Notes: generated from the sequence alone by a model not told the origin. Numbered from the stretch's first letter, positions 34,898 to 44,000 are shown. The stretch is 64,000 bases of DNA from Cyclobacteriaceae bacterium (GCA_016787645.1 JAEUUF010000002.1:124001-188000); one strand, 5' to 3'. Program-made: numbers and translations.

Positions 34898-36219
34898 AGA
34901 CGACCATGAAAAACACTAAATCGATATACGGCATCTTCGTAGCCCTCATCTGCCTCGGGGTGATGTTCGCGGAAGCGCAATCGCCGAAGGCCAAGAACGG
35001 CACCTTTGCCCTGACCAACGCGACGATTGAAACGGTGACCAGGGGAACCATTGCGAATGGTACAGTCATCATTAGTAACGGGAAGATCACCGCGGTGGGA
35101 ACCAACATCCAGGTGCCTGCCGGTGCGGAGGTCATCAATTGCAATGGACAAAAAATCTATCCCGGGATGATCGACACCGGTTCGAAGATCGGTTTGCTGG
35201 AGATCGGACAGATTCCCCAAGCAACTGATGAACGCGAAAGTGGTGATATCATTCCTCAGATGCGGGCCCTTACCGCCATCAACCCGAATGCAACGGCCAT
35301 ACCGGTTACTCGAATTGCCGGTGTTACCACCACGCTGACTCTTCCGGAGGGCGGATTGCTGCCCGGAACGGCAGCGCTGGTTAACCTCCACGGTTACACG
35401 CCTGACCAGATGTACGCCGGTTTTGAAGGAGTGGTACTGAACTTCCCGAACACGGGTCGCCGGGGCTTCGGCGATCGCCGTACCGAAGATGAATTGAAGA
35501 AGGCTTCTGAGAAGGCTTTGGCCACACTGAATGACGCGTGGGACAAGGCTATTCAATACCACAAACTCGATTCTGCAACCGGTGGCAAGGGAGTTGGGTA
35601 CTATCCTGAGATGCAGGCCATGGTACCCGTAATCCGTGGTGAACGCGCGCTCCTGATTGAAGTGAACATGCAGAAGGATATCCAGGCTGCATTGAAGTGG
35701 GTGAAAGACAAAAAAGTGAAGAAGGTGGTATTCATGGGCGTGTCGGAGGGATGGCGTGAAGCGGAAAATATTGCCAAGGCAAATATTCCCGTATTGGCCG
35801 GCCCGGTGATTGCCATACCCAACCGTGACTACGACCGCTATGATGCGCAATATGCCAACCCCGGTATAATGAGAAAGGCCGGCGTAAAAGTGGCCATTCG
35901 TTCCAATGAGGATGGTAATGGCAACTACCGAAACCTTCCTTACCACGCTGGCTTCGCTGTGGCCTATGGCATGACCAAAGAAGATGCACTCAAGGCTATA
36001 ACCATTGTCCCGGCAGAGATCCTCGGCGTGAGCGACAAGATGGGGTCTATCGAGGTAGGCAAGTCGGCGAACTTGTTTGTTTGTGATGGTGACATTTTCG
36101 AGACCAAGACCCAGGTCAGCCATGTGTTCATCGAGGGCTGGAAGATGCCGATGCAGAGCCGGCAGACCCTCCTCTACGAGGAATTCCTGAAGCGTGAACC
36201 GGGATTGAACAAGAACTGA
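34894..36219 (+). CDS. Amidohydrolase-fold protein lacking the HxH metal motif
   Basis: An exported protein of 441 residues (signal peptide around MKNTKSIYGIFVALICLG; ATG 34906 is an alternative start). The amidohydrolase fold is clear (TNATIETVTRGTIANGTVII, GVSDKMGSIEVGKSANLFV), but the metal motif reads YPGMIDTGSKIGLLEI in place of xHxH, and the following region (ALLIEVNMQKDI) lacks the usual His. It is the second non-catalytic-looking member of this operon. Translation is coupled to the active gene by a four-base overlap, and a strong terminator follows 18 bases after the stop. Confidence 0.87.
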   Translation: MKTTMKNTKSIYGIFVALICLGVMFAEAQSPKAKNGTFALTNATIETVTRGTIANGTVIISNGKITAVGTNIQVPAGAEVINCNGQKIYPGMIDTGSKIGLLEIGQIPQATDERESGDIIPQMRALTAINPNATAIPVTRIAGVTTTLTLPEGGLLPGTAALVNLHGYTPDQMYAGFEGVVLNFPNTGRRGFGDRRTEDELKKASEKALATLNDAWDKAIQYHKLDSATGGKGVGYYPEMQAMVPVIRGERALLIEVNMQKDIQAALKWVKDKKVKKVVFMGVSEGWREAENIAKANIPVLAGPVIAIPNRDYDRYDAQYANPGIMRKAGVKVAIRSNEDGNGNYRNLPYHAGFAVAYGMTKEDALKAITIVPAEILGVSDKMGSIEVGKSANLFVCDGDIFETKTQVSHVFIEGWKMPMQSRQTLLYEEFLKREPGLNKN

Positions 36220-36237
36220 ATTTTGAATTTCAAAGAG

Positions 36238-36271
36238 AAAAGGCCTCACCTGAACCGGGTGAGGCTTTTTT
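36238..36271 (+). terminator. Rho-independent terminator of the amidohydrolase operon
   Basis: GCCTCACC (36243-36250) pairs with GGTGAGGC (36258-36265), extended by an A-run on the left and TTTTTT on the right (36266-36271). It lies directly after the third amidohydrolase gene. Confidence 0.9.
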
Positions 36272-36368
36272 GTTGGTCGATGACAAAACTATTTAACGAT
36301 AATTAACATCATAGGTCCAACGGCCACTTGCGTCCCAGCGTATAACTTCCATTTAATAACCCGTCCCT

Positions 36369-38768
36369 ATGCTAAAAAACCTACTGACCATTTCCTTCCG
36401 GAACCTCGTTCGGGACAAAGGGTATACGTTCATCAACCTGACCGGGCTTACTATCGGGATCACCTGCAGTTTGCTGCTGTTGTTGTACATCACTGATGAG
36501 TTGAGTTACGACCGGTACCACGTCAACGCAGAGAACATTTATCGGATCGTCTCCAACATCAAGGAGCCAGATGATGCGTTTACCTGGGCATCGACGCAGA
36601 TGCCGCTGAAGGAGGAACTCCAGGATAACTACCCGGAAGTAATCAACTCCGTCAGAATCTTTGGAATGGCCCGCGACCTGTTCAAAGTAGGGGATAAGGA
36701 ATTCTACGAGTCAGATTTCAAATTGGCCGACTCCACGGTCTTTGAGATGTTTACCTATGAGTTCATCGCGGGCGATCCTGCCACGGCGTTGGATGCTCCG
36801 TTATCTATTGTTCTTACGGAGTCCGTTGCGCGAAAATACTTTGAGAACCCTGCAGAGGCAATCAATCAATCCATTCATGCCAACCGCCGTGATGAGGACT
36901 TCAAGATCACGGGGGTGATCAAGGATGTGCCGTTGAATTCTCACTTTCGTTTTGACGCGCTTATTTCCCGCAGTTCCAGGGCCCAGTTTACCGGCGGCTG
37001 GGGAGGATTTGGAGTGACCACTTACATCCAGCTGCCTCCCGGGTACAACCTGAACAAGATCCAGGAGAGCCTGGACAAGATTGTCAAGGAGAAGGTGGAT
37101 CCGGTGTTTGCCCAGGTGGGCGTTTCCGTGAAGTACGGGCTTCAACGAATTACAGACATTCACTTGTATTCTAAAATCCAGGATGAGGCAGAAGCCGGAG
37201 GAGACATTTCCTACATCTACATCTTTGGAGCGGTCGCCATCTTTATGCTGGTGATTGCCTGTATCAATTATATGAACCTGGCTACTGCGCGATCTGTAAA
37301 CCGTGCCCGTGAAGTAGGCTTACGAAAGGTAATGGGCTCGCAGCGAGGGCTGATTATGGCCCAGTTCCTAACCGAATCAGTCGTGATGGCGATCCTGGCG
37401 CTGATCCTGAGTCTCAGTTTGATCTACTTGTTGCTTCCCTATTTCAACGTCATCGCTGACAAGCAACTTCCCTTTTCCTTCCTGGCACATCCGACCATCG
37501 CGCTCAGCCTCCTTGGAATTGTGCTGTTTACCGGCCTGGTCGGCGGCAGTTACCCGGCCTTCTATCTTTCCGGGTTCAATCCCGTCAATGTGCTGAAGGG
37601 CAAACTGGCGGCGCGCGGAGGCAGTGTGTTGTTTCGAAAGTCGCTTGTGGCTATCCAGTTTGCGCTCAGCATTTTTATGCTCATCAGCACGCTGGTAGTG
37701 TTTGATCAACTGACTTTCCTGCGCGAGAAAGACCTTGGCTTTAATAAAGAGAACGTGGTTCGTCTCAACCTTAGCAATCGCGAGATGATGCGAAAGTCAG
37801 AGGCTTTGGTCCAGCGATTCAAGGGAATTCCGGAAGTGGTTTCAGTAGGCCGGGCCAGTTCATCACCCGGTGAGGGAATAGGGAAGGGACTGATGCAGGT
37901 AGAGGATGCGGAGGGTAAGATGGTAGACCGGGGTGTCGATCTATTTGAAGCCGATTACGATTTTGTGGAAGCGCTCGGCATGACCATTGTTGACGGACGC
38001 AATTTCTCGCGTGACAATCCCGGGGATACCAGCAACTCGGCCCTGGTGAATGAAAGCATGGTGAAGCGTATGAACTGGAAGGATCCGATGGGCAAGCGCT
38101 TTGAATTTGGCGGAGGGCAGGGTCGCCCGCCCCAGGTGAGAAAGGTGGTCGGCGTCATCAAGGATTACAACCAAAACTCGCTCTATGATGAGATAGAACC
38201 ACTGATGGTGTTGCTCAACCCGGAAGTCAACTATGTTTTTGTTCGCTTGAACCCGGGAGATCTCCGGTCCTACATGGAGTCCCTGGACAAGGGTTGGAAG
38301 GACGTGTACCCGGGATCGCCGTTTGAATATGTATTCCTTGACCAGGACTTGAACACGCAGTATAAAGCAGATGAAAAGCGGAGCCAGATCTTCACCGCAT
38401 TTTCAGGGTTGACCATGGTAATTGCCTGCCTTGGGTTATTGGGACTGGCGGCATTCACTACCGAACAACGTACCAAGGAAATAGGGGTTCGCAAGGTGGT
38501 CGGTGCCAGCGTTAGCGGGTTGGTGGTACTGGTGTCGCGAGAATTCTTCTTGCTGGTGTTTATTGGCATGGCCTTGTCATTCCCCGCCGCGTGGTACTTC
38601 ACCGAAGAGTGGCTTTCGAATTTTGCTTACCGGATCCCGATGACCGGTGAGTGGCCCACTTTCTTATTATCTGCGCTGTTGGCTTTTGTGATTACCCTGG
38701 TCACCGTGGGCTACCATGTAGTTCGCGCTGCACGAGCGAATCCGGTCTATGCGTTGCGGGATGAATAA
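36369..38768 (+). CDS. FtsX-type ABC transporter permease (MacB_PCD/FtsX)
   Basis: A 799-residue permease typical of Bacteroidota: an N-terminal span (LTGLTIGITCSLLLLLYIT, about 24-42), a large periplasmic MacB-like domain, three spans with a conserved loop (NLATARSVNRAREVGLRKVMG), a second periplasmic domain (about 420-670) and three C-terminal spans (TTEQRTKEIGVRKVVGASVSGLV). Such proteins use ATP hydrolysed by a separate subunit to drive mechanical work in the periplasm, for example lipoprotein or peptide export. No ATPase gene is adjacent, so it must recruit one from elsewhere. It converges on the RNA methyltransferase gene with 8 bases between the stops. Confidence 0.92.
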   Translation: MLKNLLTISFRNLVRDKGYTFINLTGLTIGITCSLLLLLYITDELSYDRYHVNAENIYRIVSNIKEPDDAFTWASTQMPLKEELQDNYPEVINSVRIFGMARDLFKVGDKEFYESDFKLADSTVFEMFTYEFIAGDPATALDAPLSIVLTESVARKYFENPAEAINQSIHANRRDEDFKITGVIKDVPLNSHFRFDALISRSSRAQFTGGWGGFGVTTYIQLPPGYNLNKIQESLDKIVKEKVDPVFAQVGVSVKYGLQRITDIHLYSKIQDEAEAGGDISYIYIFGAVAIFMLVIACINYMNLATARSVNRAREVGLRKVMGSQRGLIMAQFLTESVVMAILALILSLSLIYLLLPYFNVIADKQLPFSFLAHPTIALSLLGIVLFTGLVGGSYPAFYLSGFNPVNVLKGKLAARGGSVLFRKSLVAIQFALSIFMLISTLVVFDQLTFLREKDLGFNKENVVRLNLSNREMMRKSEALVQRFKGIPEVVSVGRASSSPGEGIGKGLMQVEDAEGKMVDRGVDLFEADYDFVEALGMTIVDGRNFSRDNPGDTSNSALVNESMVKRMNWKDPMGKRFEFGGGQGRPPQVRKVVGVIKDYNQNSLYDEIEPLMVLLNPEVNYVFVRLNPGDLRSYMESLDKGWKDVYPGSPFEYVFLDQDLNTQYKADEKRSQIFTAFSGLTMVIACLGLLGLAAFTTEQRTKEIGVRKVVGASVSGLVVLVSREFFLLVFIGMALSFPAAWYFTEEWLSNFAYRIPMTGEWPTFLLSALLAFVITLVTVGYHVVRAARANPVYALRDE

Positions 38769-38776
38769 TCAACGGG

Positions 38777-39583
38777 TTAGTTCGCGGGCTTAAATCCTCT
38801 TTGACGACACGCCTCAAACACGACCACCGCGGTGGCGGTAGACACATTCATGGAGTCAATTTTGCCCTGCATCGGAATGATGATGTTGGCATCAGCGTTC
38901 TTGACCCAGATGTCGGATAAACCAGTGGCTTCAGTTCCCATGACGATCGCGGAGGAAGTACGGTAGTCAATTTCATGGTACGGCTTTGAGGCCTCGAGGT
39001 AGGTGCAATAAATCCTTACGTTATGCTTCCGAAGCCACGCGATCGTTTCTTCGGAGGTCGCGGTGGCGACCGGTTGGGTGAACACACAACCCAGGCTGGA
39101 GCGAACCACGTTTGGGTTGTACAGATCGGTTTGAGGATCGCAAACGATCACCGCATCGATGCCGGCCGCATCCGCGGTGCGGAGAATGGCACCCAGGTTA
39201 CCGGGTTTCTCCACCGATTCAAGCACCAGCACCAGTGGGTTCTTGCGAAGAGCAAGATCGTCAAGCCGGTGCGTCTTCATCTCGGCGACGGCGATTACGC
39301 CCCCGGTTCCTTCGCGCACCGCAATTTTGTCGAATACCTCCTGGGTGACCGGGACCAGGAATTTATCGTGGATGCCCAGGGTCGCCAGGTCATGCTCGGG
39401 GAACAGGTCCACGCAATAAAAGAGATTGCCGATGGTGTAACCAGCGCCAAGGGCCATGCCGATTTCTTTTTTCCCTTCAATGATGAACAACTGCTGGCGT
39501 CGCCGCTCGCGGGGTTTTTCCAGAGCCAACAGGCTCTTGACTTTGGGGTTCTGCGTACTTGTTATGACCGTTCCTGGCTTCAA
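38777..39583 (-). CDS. TrmH/SpoU-family RNA 2'-O-methyltransferase
   Basis: A 268-residue SPOUT methyltransferase that methylates a ribose 2'-OH in rRNA or tRNA. An N-terminal substrate-binding domain (about 8-95, STQNPKVKSLLALEKPRERR) is followed by the knotted SAM domain with the three SpoU motifs: GNLGAILRTADAAGID (motif 1), AIVMGTEATGLSD (motif 2) and IIPMQGKIDSMNVSTATAV (motif 3). The target position cannot be read from sequence. The gene starts close to the heptamer repeat array that precedes the next methyltransferase gene. Confidence 0.94.
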   Translation of the reverse strand: MKPGTVITSTQNPKVKSLLALEKPRERRRQQLFIIEGKKEIGMALGAGYTIGNLFYCVDLFPEHDLATLGIHDKFLVPVTQEVFDKIAVREGTGGVIAVAEMKTHRLDDLALRKNPLVLVLESVEKPGNLGAILRTADAAGIDAVIVCDPQTDLYNPNVVRSSLGCVFTQPVATATSEETIAWLRKHNVRIYCTYLEASKPYHEIDYRTSSAIVMGTEATGLSDIWVKNADANIIIPMQGKIDSMNVSTATAVVVFEACRQRGFKPAN

Positions 39584-39662
39584 CTTTCAAAAGTTCAACG
39601 TTCAAGTCTTCGTGTTATTGGTACAAATCGAGGATACCCATCAGCCATTCACGAAAGCCACC

Positions 39663-39718
39663 GACCCCTGACCCCTAACCCCTGACCCCTGACTCCTGAC
39701 TCCTAACCCCTGACCCCT
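39663..39718. repeat. Eight tandem 7-bp repeats (GACCCCT type)
   Basis: Eight consecutive heptamers without gaps: GACCCCT, GACCCCT, AACCCCT, GACCCCT, GACTCCT, GACTCCT, AACCCCT, GACCCCT. The array lies in the short gap between the divergent starts of two methyltransferase genes, 16 bases before the TTG start of the next gene. A change in copy number would shift the spacing of upstream signals, which could modulate expression. Confidence 0.95.
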
Positions 39719-39734
39719 GCCCCAAGTTAGTGTA

Positions 39735-40676
39735 TTGGGGCAATCCCTGAAATCGTTCGGCCCAAGCGATTATATTTACGAAGTGAACCTTTACCACCCG
39801 TCTTCCTGGACTGACTACGAGCTGCTTGATGCGGGCGAGTTTGAGAAACTTGAACGGTTTGGCAAGTACACCCTCATCCGGCCCGAACCGCAGGCCATCT
39901 GGGAGCGGACTCTTCCCCTCAACGAATGGAAGCGCCTTGCCCATGCTCATTTTAACCGTGAGCAGAGTGACAAATTCAGGTTTACGGATGAGGCCAAGGG
40001 AGGGTGGAAGAAGCTCAAGGACATGCCGGAGCAATGGCAGGTGCGGTATGATTATAACGATCTTCACCTTACCCTGAGGTTGGCGCTCACCAGTTTTGGT
40101 CACGTCGGTGTGTTTCCCGAGCAGGGCAGCAACTGGAATTTCATTTACGATACCCTGAAAGGCTGGAAACACGAGAAGCCGCGTATCCTTAATTTGTTTG
40201 CTTATACCGGCGCTGCATCGGTCGTTGCCCGGATGGCAGGAGCGGAGGTAACACATTGCGATGCCTCACGGCCAGGACTTAACTGGGCGAATCAAAACAT
40301 GCAGTTGAACCAACAGGATAACATCCGCTGGGTGTACGAAGATGCGTTCAAGTTTGTAAAGAGGGAACTGAAGCGGGGAAATAAATACCACGGCATTATC
40401 ATGGACCCGCCACCTTATGGCCGCGGGCCAGAAGGAGAAAAGTGGACGCTCCAGGAGCAACTGAATGAACTAGTGAAAGTGAGCCAGGGCCTGTTGGAGG
40501 ACAAACCTTGTTTCTTTATCCTTTCGATGTATGCCGTCGGGCTTTCCTCCACCGTGGGGCTCAACGTGGTGAAGACACACTTCCCAAAGGCGGCGATGGA
40601 ATGGGGTGAATTCTTTTTGAAATCAAAGCAGGGGAAGGATCTGCCGATGGGGACGTTTGTGAGGTTTACGTGTTGA
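39735..40676 (+). CDS. Class I SAM-dependent methyltransferase (RlmI/RlmK-like)
   Basis: A 313-residue methyltransferase related to the rRNA cytosine/guanine methyltransferases RlmI and RlmK (PF10672-like). SAM-binding motifs: ILNLFAYTGAASVVARMAGA (motif I), VTHCDASRPGLNWANQN, YEDAFKF and the catalytic-region IIMDPPPYGRGPEGEKW. There is no N-terminal PUA domain. The start is unclear: the first in-frame stop upstream is at 39711, so TTG 39735 or CTG 39717 must be used, because the nearest in-frame ATG would remove much of the N-terminal region. The gene is bracketed by a heptamer array upstream and octamer arrays downstream, and its own stop codon lies inside the first octamer. Confidence 0.88.
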   Translation: MGQSLKSFGPSDYIYEVNLYHPSSWTDYELLDAGEFEKLERFGKYTLIRPEPQAIWERTLPLNEWKRLAHAHFNREQSDKFRFTDEAKGGWKKLKDMPEQWQVRYDYNDLHLTLRLALTSFGHVGVFPEQGSNWNFIYDTLKGWKHEKPRILNLFAYTGAASVVARMAGAEVTHCDASRPGLNWANQNMQLNQQDNIRWVYEDAFKFVKRELKRGNKYHGIIMDPPPYGRGPEGEKWTLQEQLNELVKVSQGLLEDKPCFFILSMYAVGLSSTVGLNVVKTHFPKAAMEWGEFFLKSKQGKDLPMGTFVRFTC

Positions 40677-40694
40677 AGTGTTGACGTGTTGAAG
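40671..40694. repeat. Three 8-bp repeats covering the methyltransferase stop
   Basis: TGTTGAAG (40671-40678), TGTTGACG (40679-40686), TGTTGAAG (40687-40694). The TGA stop of the methyltransferase gene (40674-40676) is inside the first unit, and the copies suggest that the end of the gene was duplicated. Confidence 0.8.
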
Positions 40695-40710
40695 TTATAT
40701 GGAGCAATAA

Positions 40711-40774
40711 TCAGTGAATAACCGACTCATCTAATCAGCGAATAACCGAATCATCGAATCATCGAATCATCGAA
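40711..40774. repeat. Eight tandem 8-bp repeats (TCATCGAA type)
   Basis: Eight consecutive octamers without gaps: TCAGTGAA, TAACCGAC, TCATCTAA, TCAGCGAA, TAACCGAA, TCATCGAA, TCATCGAA, TCATCGAA. The last three are identical; the first six also form two 24-bp units with three differences. The array ends 14 bases before the start codon of the DUF885 lipoprotein gene, in the position of its leader or promoter. Confidence 0.9.
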
Positions 40775-40788
40775 TTAATCCCACAGTT

Positions 40789-42441
40789 ATGAAATTCAAT
40801 TCTCGAACTATCCTGATGCTGGTTGTCGTAGTTGTGTTCGCGGGGTGTGCGCCGCCAAAGCAGGACGTGCCTAAGGCGAAGACCTACGACGAACTCGTCA
40901 CGTTGTTTAAGGAGTGGCGCGAATTCCAGCATCCACAAACGGTCGAGGGTGTGCCGGACTATTCGGTTGCGGCCATGCAGAAGCAGCATGCGGAGCTGAA
41001 AAAGTGGCAGCAGCGACTGCAGGCGTTTGATACTTCGGGTTGGCCGGTCAAGCACCAGGTGGACTGGTACCTGATTTGGGCGGAGATGAATGGGCTGGAC
41101 TTTGACCACCGGGTGGTGCGGCCCTGGGCGAACGATCCGGCGTTTTATGTGTGGTTTTATCTTTCCCCCAGCGATGTGCCGGAGCGGGAAGGTCCGAATA
41201 TTCATGGCGCGGTGGACATGCCTTTCTACAAGCAGCCCCTTTCCACCCCCGAAGCAGCCGAAGTCGCGATCCGCCTTCGGAAGGCAGGTGCAGTCTATGA
41301 GCAGGCCAAGAAAAATCTCACCGGCAACGGCAAAGACCTCTGGACACTCGGCGCGCGTTCTATCCGTGAACAGACGGATGAATTGAAAACTTTTGCGGCT
41401 TCCCAGGAGCCCACTTATCCAGATCTTGCGGCGGCTGCACGCGAAGCGATTGATGCGGCGAACCAGTTTGCAGACTGGGTAACTGAACAGGCCAAAACAA
41501 AGACCGGGGTATCCGGCATCGGTAAAGCGGACTACGATTGGTACCTCAAAAATGTGCACCTCGTTCCTTATACGTGGCAGGAAGAAGTGGTATTGCTAGA
41601 GCGTGAATTGGCCCGGGCACACGAAGCCATGCGATTGGCCGAGTACAGCCACCGAAATTTGCCCCCGCTGCCCCGTGCGCCGACCGCGGAAGCCTATGCG
41701 AAAAGTCAAAACCTGGCGATAGACGAGTTCATGAAATTTCTCGGCGAAGAGATGATGACGGTGAAGCCCTACATGGATCCCGCCATGCGCGCCGTGATCA
41801 TTCCGTTCACGCCACTGTCGGAACCCAATGCCCTCCGCGGCTTCTTCCATGAAGTGGACTACCGCGACCCCATGCCGATGCGGGCGCATTTCTTTCATTG
41901 GATTGATAAAGCTAGGGAAATCGAAGAGCCCGTGGAGAGCCCGATCCGACGTGTTCCGTTGCTGTACAATATTTTCGATAACCGTGCTGAAGGAATGGCC
42001 ACGGCCATGGAGGAATTGGTATTGAATGCCGGCATGCTGAAGAACCGCCCGCAGGTAACGGAGCTCGTGCACATCATGCTCGCCCAGCGCTGCGCCCGTG
42101 GTTTGGGTGGATTGTATCAGCATGGTCAGTTGATGGACTTCGACCAGGCCACTAAGTTTGCATCCAAGTGGGTGCCGTGGGGACTGCTTCCTGCGGATGG
42201 AGGAACGATCCAGCATGAAGAGCATTTCTATGTTCAGCAGCCTGCTTATGGCGAGAGCTACGTGATCGGCAAGATGCTGATCGATCAGCTCATTGCCGAG
42301 TACGCCCGGCAGCGGGAGGGCAAGTTCAACTTGAAGGAGTTCATGGACGAATTCAACCAGGTGGGCATCATCCCGGTGTCACTGGTGCATTGGCAAATGA
42401 CCGGGGATAAATCCATGATTAACCGAGTAACCGCGAAGTAA
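40789..42441 (+). CDS. DUF885 family lipoprotein, peptidase-like
   Basis: A 550-residue lipoprotein (signal peptide ending VVVFAGC, Cys20). The helical body resembles DUF885 proteins, which are thought to be zinc peptidases, for example NRAEGMATAMEELVLNAGML (about 402-421) and the C-terminal HFYVQQPAYGESYVIGKMLI. The strict HExxH pattern is not evident: the site reads NRAEGMATAMEE, so activity is uncertain. The gene lies directly after the octamer array, with 12 bases to the VOC gene downstream, so the three genes that follow each other here may form one unit. Confidence 0.8.
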   Translation: MKFNSRTILMLVVVVVFAGCAPPKQDVPKAKTYDELVTLFKEWREFQHPQTVEGVPDYSVAAMQKQHAELKKWQQRLQAFDTSGWPVKHQVDWYLIWAEMNGLDFDHRVVRPWANDPAFYVWFYLSPSDVPEREGPNIHGAVDMPFYKQPLSTPEAAEVAIRLRKAGAVYEQAKKNLTGNGKDLWTLGARSIREQTDELKTFAASQEPTYPDLAAAAREAIDAANQFADWVTEQAKTKTGVSGIGKADYDWYLKNVHLVPYTWQEEVVLLERELARAHEAMRLAEYSHRNLPPLPRAPTAEAYAKSQNLAIDEFMKFLGEEMMTVKPYMDPAMRAVIIPFTPLSEPNALRGFFHEVDYRDPMPMRAHFFHWIDKAREIEEPVESPIRRVPLLYNIFDNRAEGMATAMEELVLNAGMLKNRPQVTELVHIMLAQRCARGLGGLYQHGQLMDFDQATKFASKWVPWGLLPADGGTIQHEEHFYVQQPAYGESYVIGKMLIDQLIAEYARQREGKFNLKEFMDEFNQVGIIPVSLVHWQMTGDKSMINRVTAK

Positions 42442-42453
42442 GTCTAAGTTTGA

Positions 42454-42852
42454 ATGACCCCCATCGCTGGCTTTCGATTGACGCTTTCGCGTGTTATCCT
42501 CTTTTGCGCTGATTTGGGTGCGCTTCAATCTTTCTACGTCCGAAATTTTGGTTGCACCATCCGAGAGGAAATTGCCGGGGAGTGGGTCGTCCTGGATTGT
42601 GGGGGTTTCGAGTTGGCACTGCACAAGGTGGGCAAAGGATATGAGCCAGCGCCGGGTGAGAAGTTTGTGGTCGGTGGCAATACCAAACTGGTGTTTCGGC
42701 TTACAGGCGACCTGGACAGTTTCAGAAACAGGCTTCAGAACGAAGGGATCAAGATCGGTGAGATCAAGACTTTCGAAGGTTTTTCGTCGCGTTTCTGTGA
42801 TGGCGAAGATCCGGAGGGCAACGTTTTCCAGATCGAGTGCCCTGCCCAGTGA
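42454..42852 (+). CDS. VOC (glyoxalase/bleomycin resistance) fold protein
   Basis: A 132-residue protein of the vicinal oxygen chelate fold, two beta-alpha-beta-beta-beta halves: LSRVILFCADLGALQSFYV at the start and FCDGEDPEGNVFQIECP at the end, which carries the usual C-terminal Glu of the metal site. These proteins act as glyoxalases, dioxygenases, thiol transferases or ligand binders, and the specific role cannot be told. It overlaps no gene but ends 17 bases before the formamidase start. Confidence 0.85.
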   Translation: MTPIAGFRLTLSRVILFCADLGALQSFYVRNFGCTIREEIAGEWVVLDCGGFELALHKVGKGYEPAPGEKFVVGGNTKLVFRLTGDLDSFRNRLQNEGIKIGEIKTFEGFSSRFCDGEDPEGNVFQIECPAQ

Positions 42853-42869
42853 AGAATCACTCTTATCTT

Positions 42870-43889
42870 ATGGATGAGGATTTCACAATAGCACAAATAA
42901 GAAGGACACTGACGATCGGGTTAGCTATTTGTGCGTTCGCGGCGTTTGGGCAGCCAAAAGCTACGACGTACAAACCATTAGCTTATTACAGGAATTTCTC
43001 CCACAAGACTCCTCCTGTGCTCAAGATTTTCCCGGGTGATACCTTGATGAGTGAAACGGTTGATGCAGTGGGTTATGATAAAACGGGTAAGAGCGTAACA
43101 GAGCGAGGCAACCCCCAGACCGGACCGTTTTACATCGAGGGGGCTATGCCGGGTGATGTGTTGGCCGTGACGTTGACGAAGGTTTCATTGAACAGGGACT
43201 ATGCCACAACGTTGGAGCAATTTGTAAGAAGAAGCCTGCCCTTCGAGGTGATTAAACCTGTGTATGCCCGAAATGCAAAGCTGGTGAAATGGACGCTGGA
43301 CAGAAGCGCGGGTTACGCATACCCCCAGATTGCACACGAACATCTTGGCAACTTCAAGGTTCCCCTCAATCCCTTCATGGGCTGTGTGGCGGTTGCCGCT
43401 CCGCTAAAAGACAAGGAGCCGGAGTCGTACTTCGCGGGGGAGTTTGGAGGGAACATGGACTTTTACAAGGTCGCGCAGGGTGCGACGGTCTACCTGCCGG
43501 TATTTCATGAGGGCGCCTTATTGTATGTTGGCGATGCCCATGCCCTTCAGGGAGATGGGGAAATTACCGGCGACGCGCTGGAGACATCCGTTGACTTTTC
43601 GCTGGTGACCCGCGTCATCAAATCCAGTGAATTAAAGATCAATTTCCCGCGAATTGAGGACGCCGAACATCTGGTGGCCCTGGCGACGGCCGAGACGCTG
43701 GAAGAAGCCCTTAAACTCGCCACGCTTGGACTACTCGAGTGGGTACAATCGGACTACCACCTTGCCCTCAATGAGGCAACCCAGGTCTTGGGAACTTCAA
43801 TAGAATACCGAATCCCGACGTTGGCCGGTCCGCGCGTTGAGATCGCTGCGATGATCCGTAAAGAGGTCCTGAAGGGATTGAGAAAATAG
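42870..43889 (+). CDS. Acetamidase/formamidase family protein
   Basis: Predicted to hydrolyse a short amide to acid and ammonia. From ATG 42870 (MDEDFTIAQIRRTLTIGLAI) the protein has 339 residues and a signal peptide ending AFAAFGQ, so it is exported, unlike cytosolic FmdA. Motifs of the FmdA_AmdA family are present: NPQTGPFYIEGAMPGDVLAV, NPFMGCVAVAAP, GEFGGNMD and YVGDAHALQGDGEITGDALE. The in-frame start at 42837 lies in the VOC gene. It is likely the last gene of the DUF885-VOC-formamidase unit. Confidence 0.9.
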   Translation: MDEDFTIAQIRRTLTIGLAICAFAAFGQPKATTYKPLAYYRNFSHKTPPVLKIFPGDTLMSETVDAVGYDKTGKSVTERGNPQTGPFYIEGAMPGDVLAVTLTKVSLNRDYATTLEQFVRRSLPFEVIKPVYARNAKLVKWTLDRSAGYAYPQIAHEHLGNFKVPLNPFMGCVAVAAPLKDKEPESYFAGEFGGNMDFYKVAQGATVYLPVFHEGALLYVGDAHALQGDGEITGDALETSVDFSLVTRVIKSSELKINFPRIEDAEHLVALATAETLEEALKLATLGLLEWVQSDYHLALNEATQVLGTSIEYRIPTLAGPRVEIAAMIRKEVLKGLRK

Positions 43890-43971
43890 GTTCTTTGTCC
43901 TGAAGTCCATCGGATTGAGTATTCAGTTGGTCGGGAGATTCCTGCCGACCGATGACTGTTGCGCTCGAAAC

Positions 43972-44000
43972 CCGGTGGCTGAGGTTCCCGAAGCCACCGG
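43972..44000. repeat. Palindromic repeat, copy 1
   Basis: CCGGTGGCT (43972-43980) and AGCCACCGG (43992-44000) form a perfect 9-bp stem around GAGGTTCCCGA. It is nearly identical to the element at 44254-44284, including the loop. Confidence 0.9.

Noticed and set aside
34834-36249. Long minus-strand open frame of 471 codons opposite the third amidohydrolase gene
   Set aside because: The plus strand encodes a clear amidohydrolase-fold protein with signal peptide; the antisense translation has no recognisable domain and comes from codon bias.
39023-39685. Plus-strand open frame of 220 codons opposite the SpoU methyltransferase gene
   Set aside because: It is a shadow of a gene with all three SpoU motifs and runs into the heptamer array.
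39663-39718. CRISPR-like array
   Set aside because: Units of 7 bases run without spacers, so this is a simple tandem repeat.
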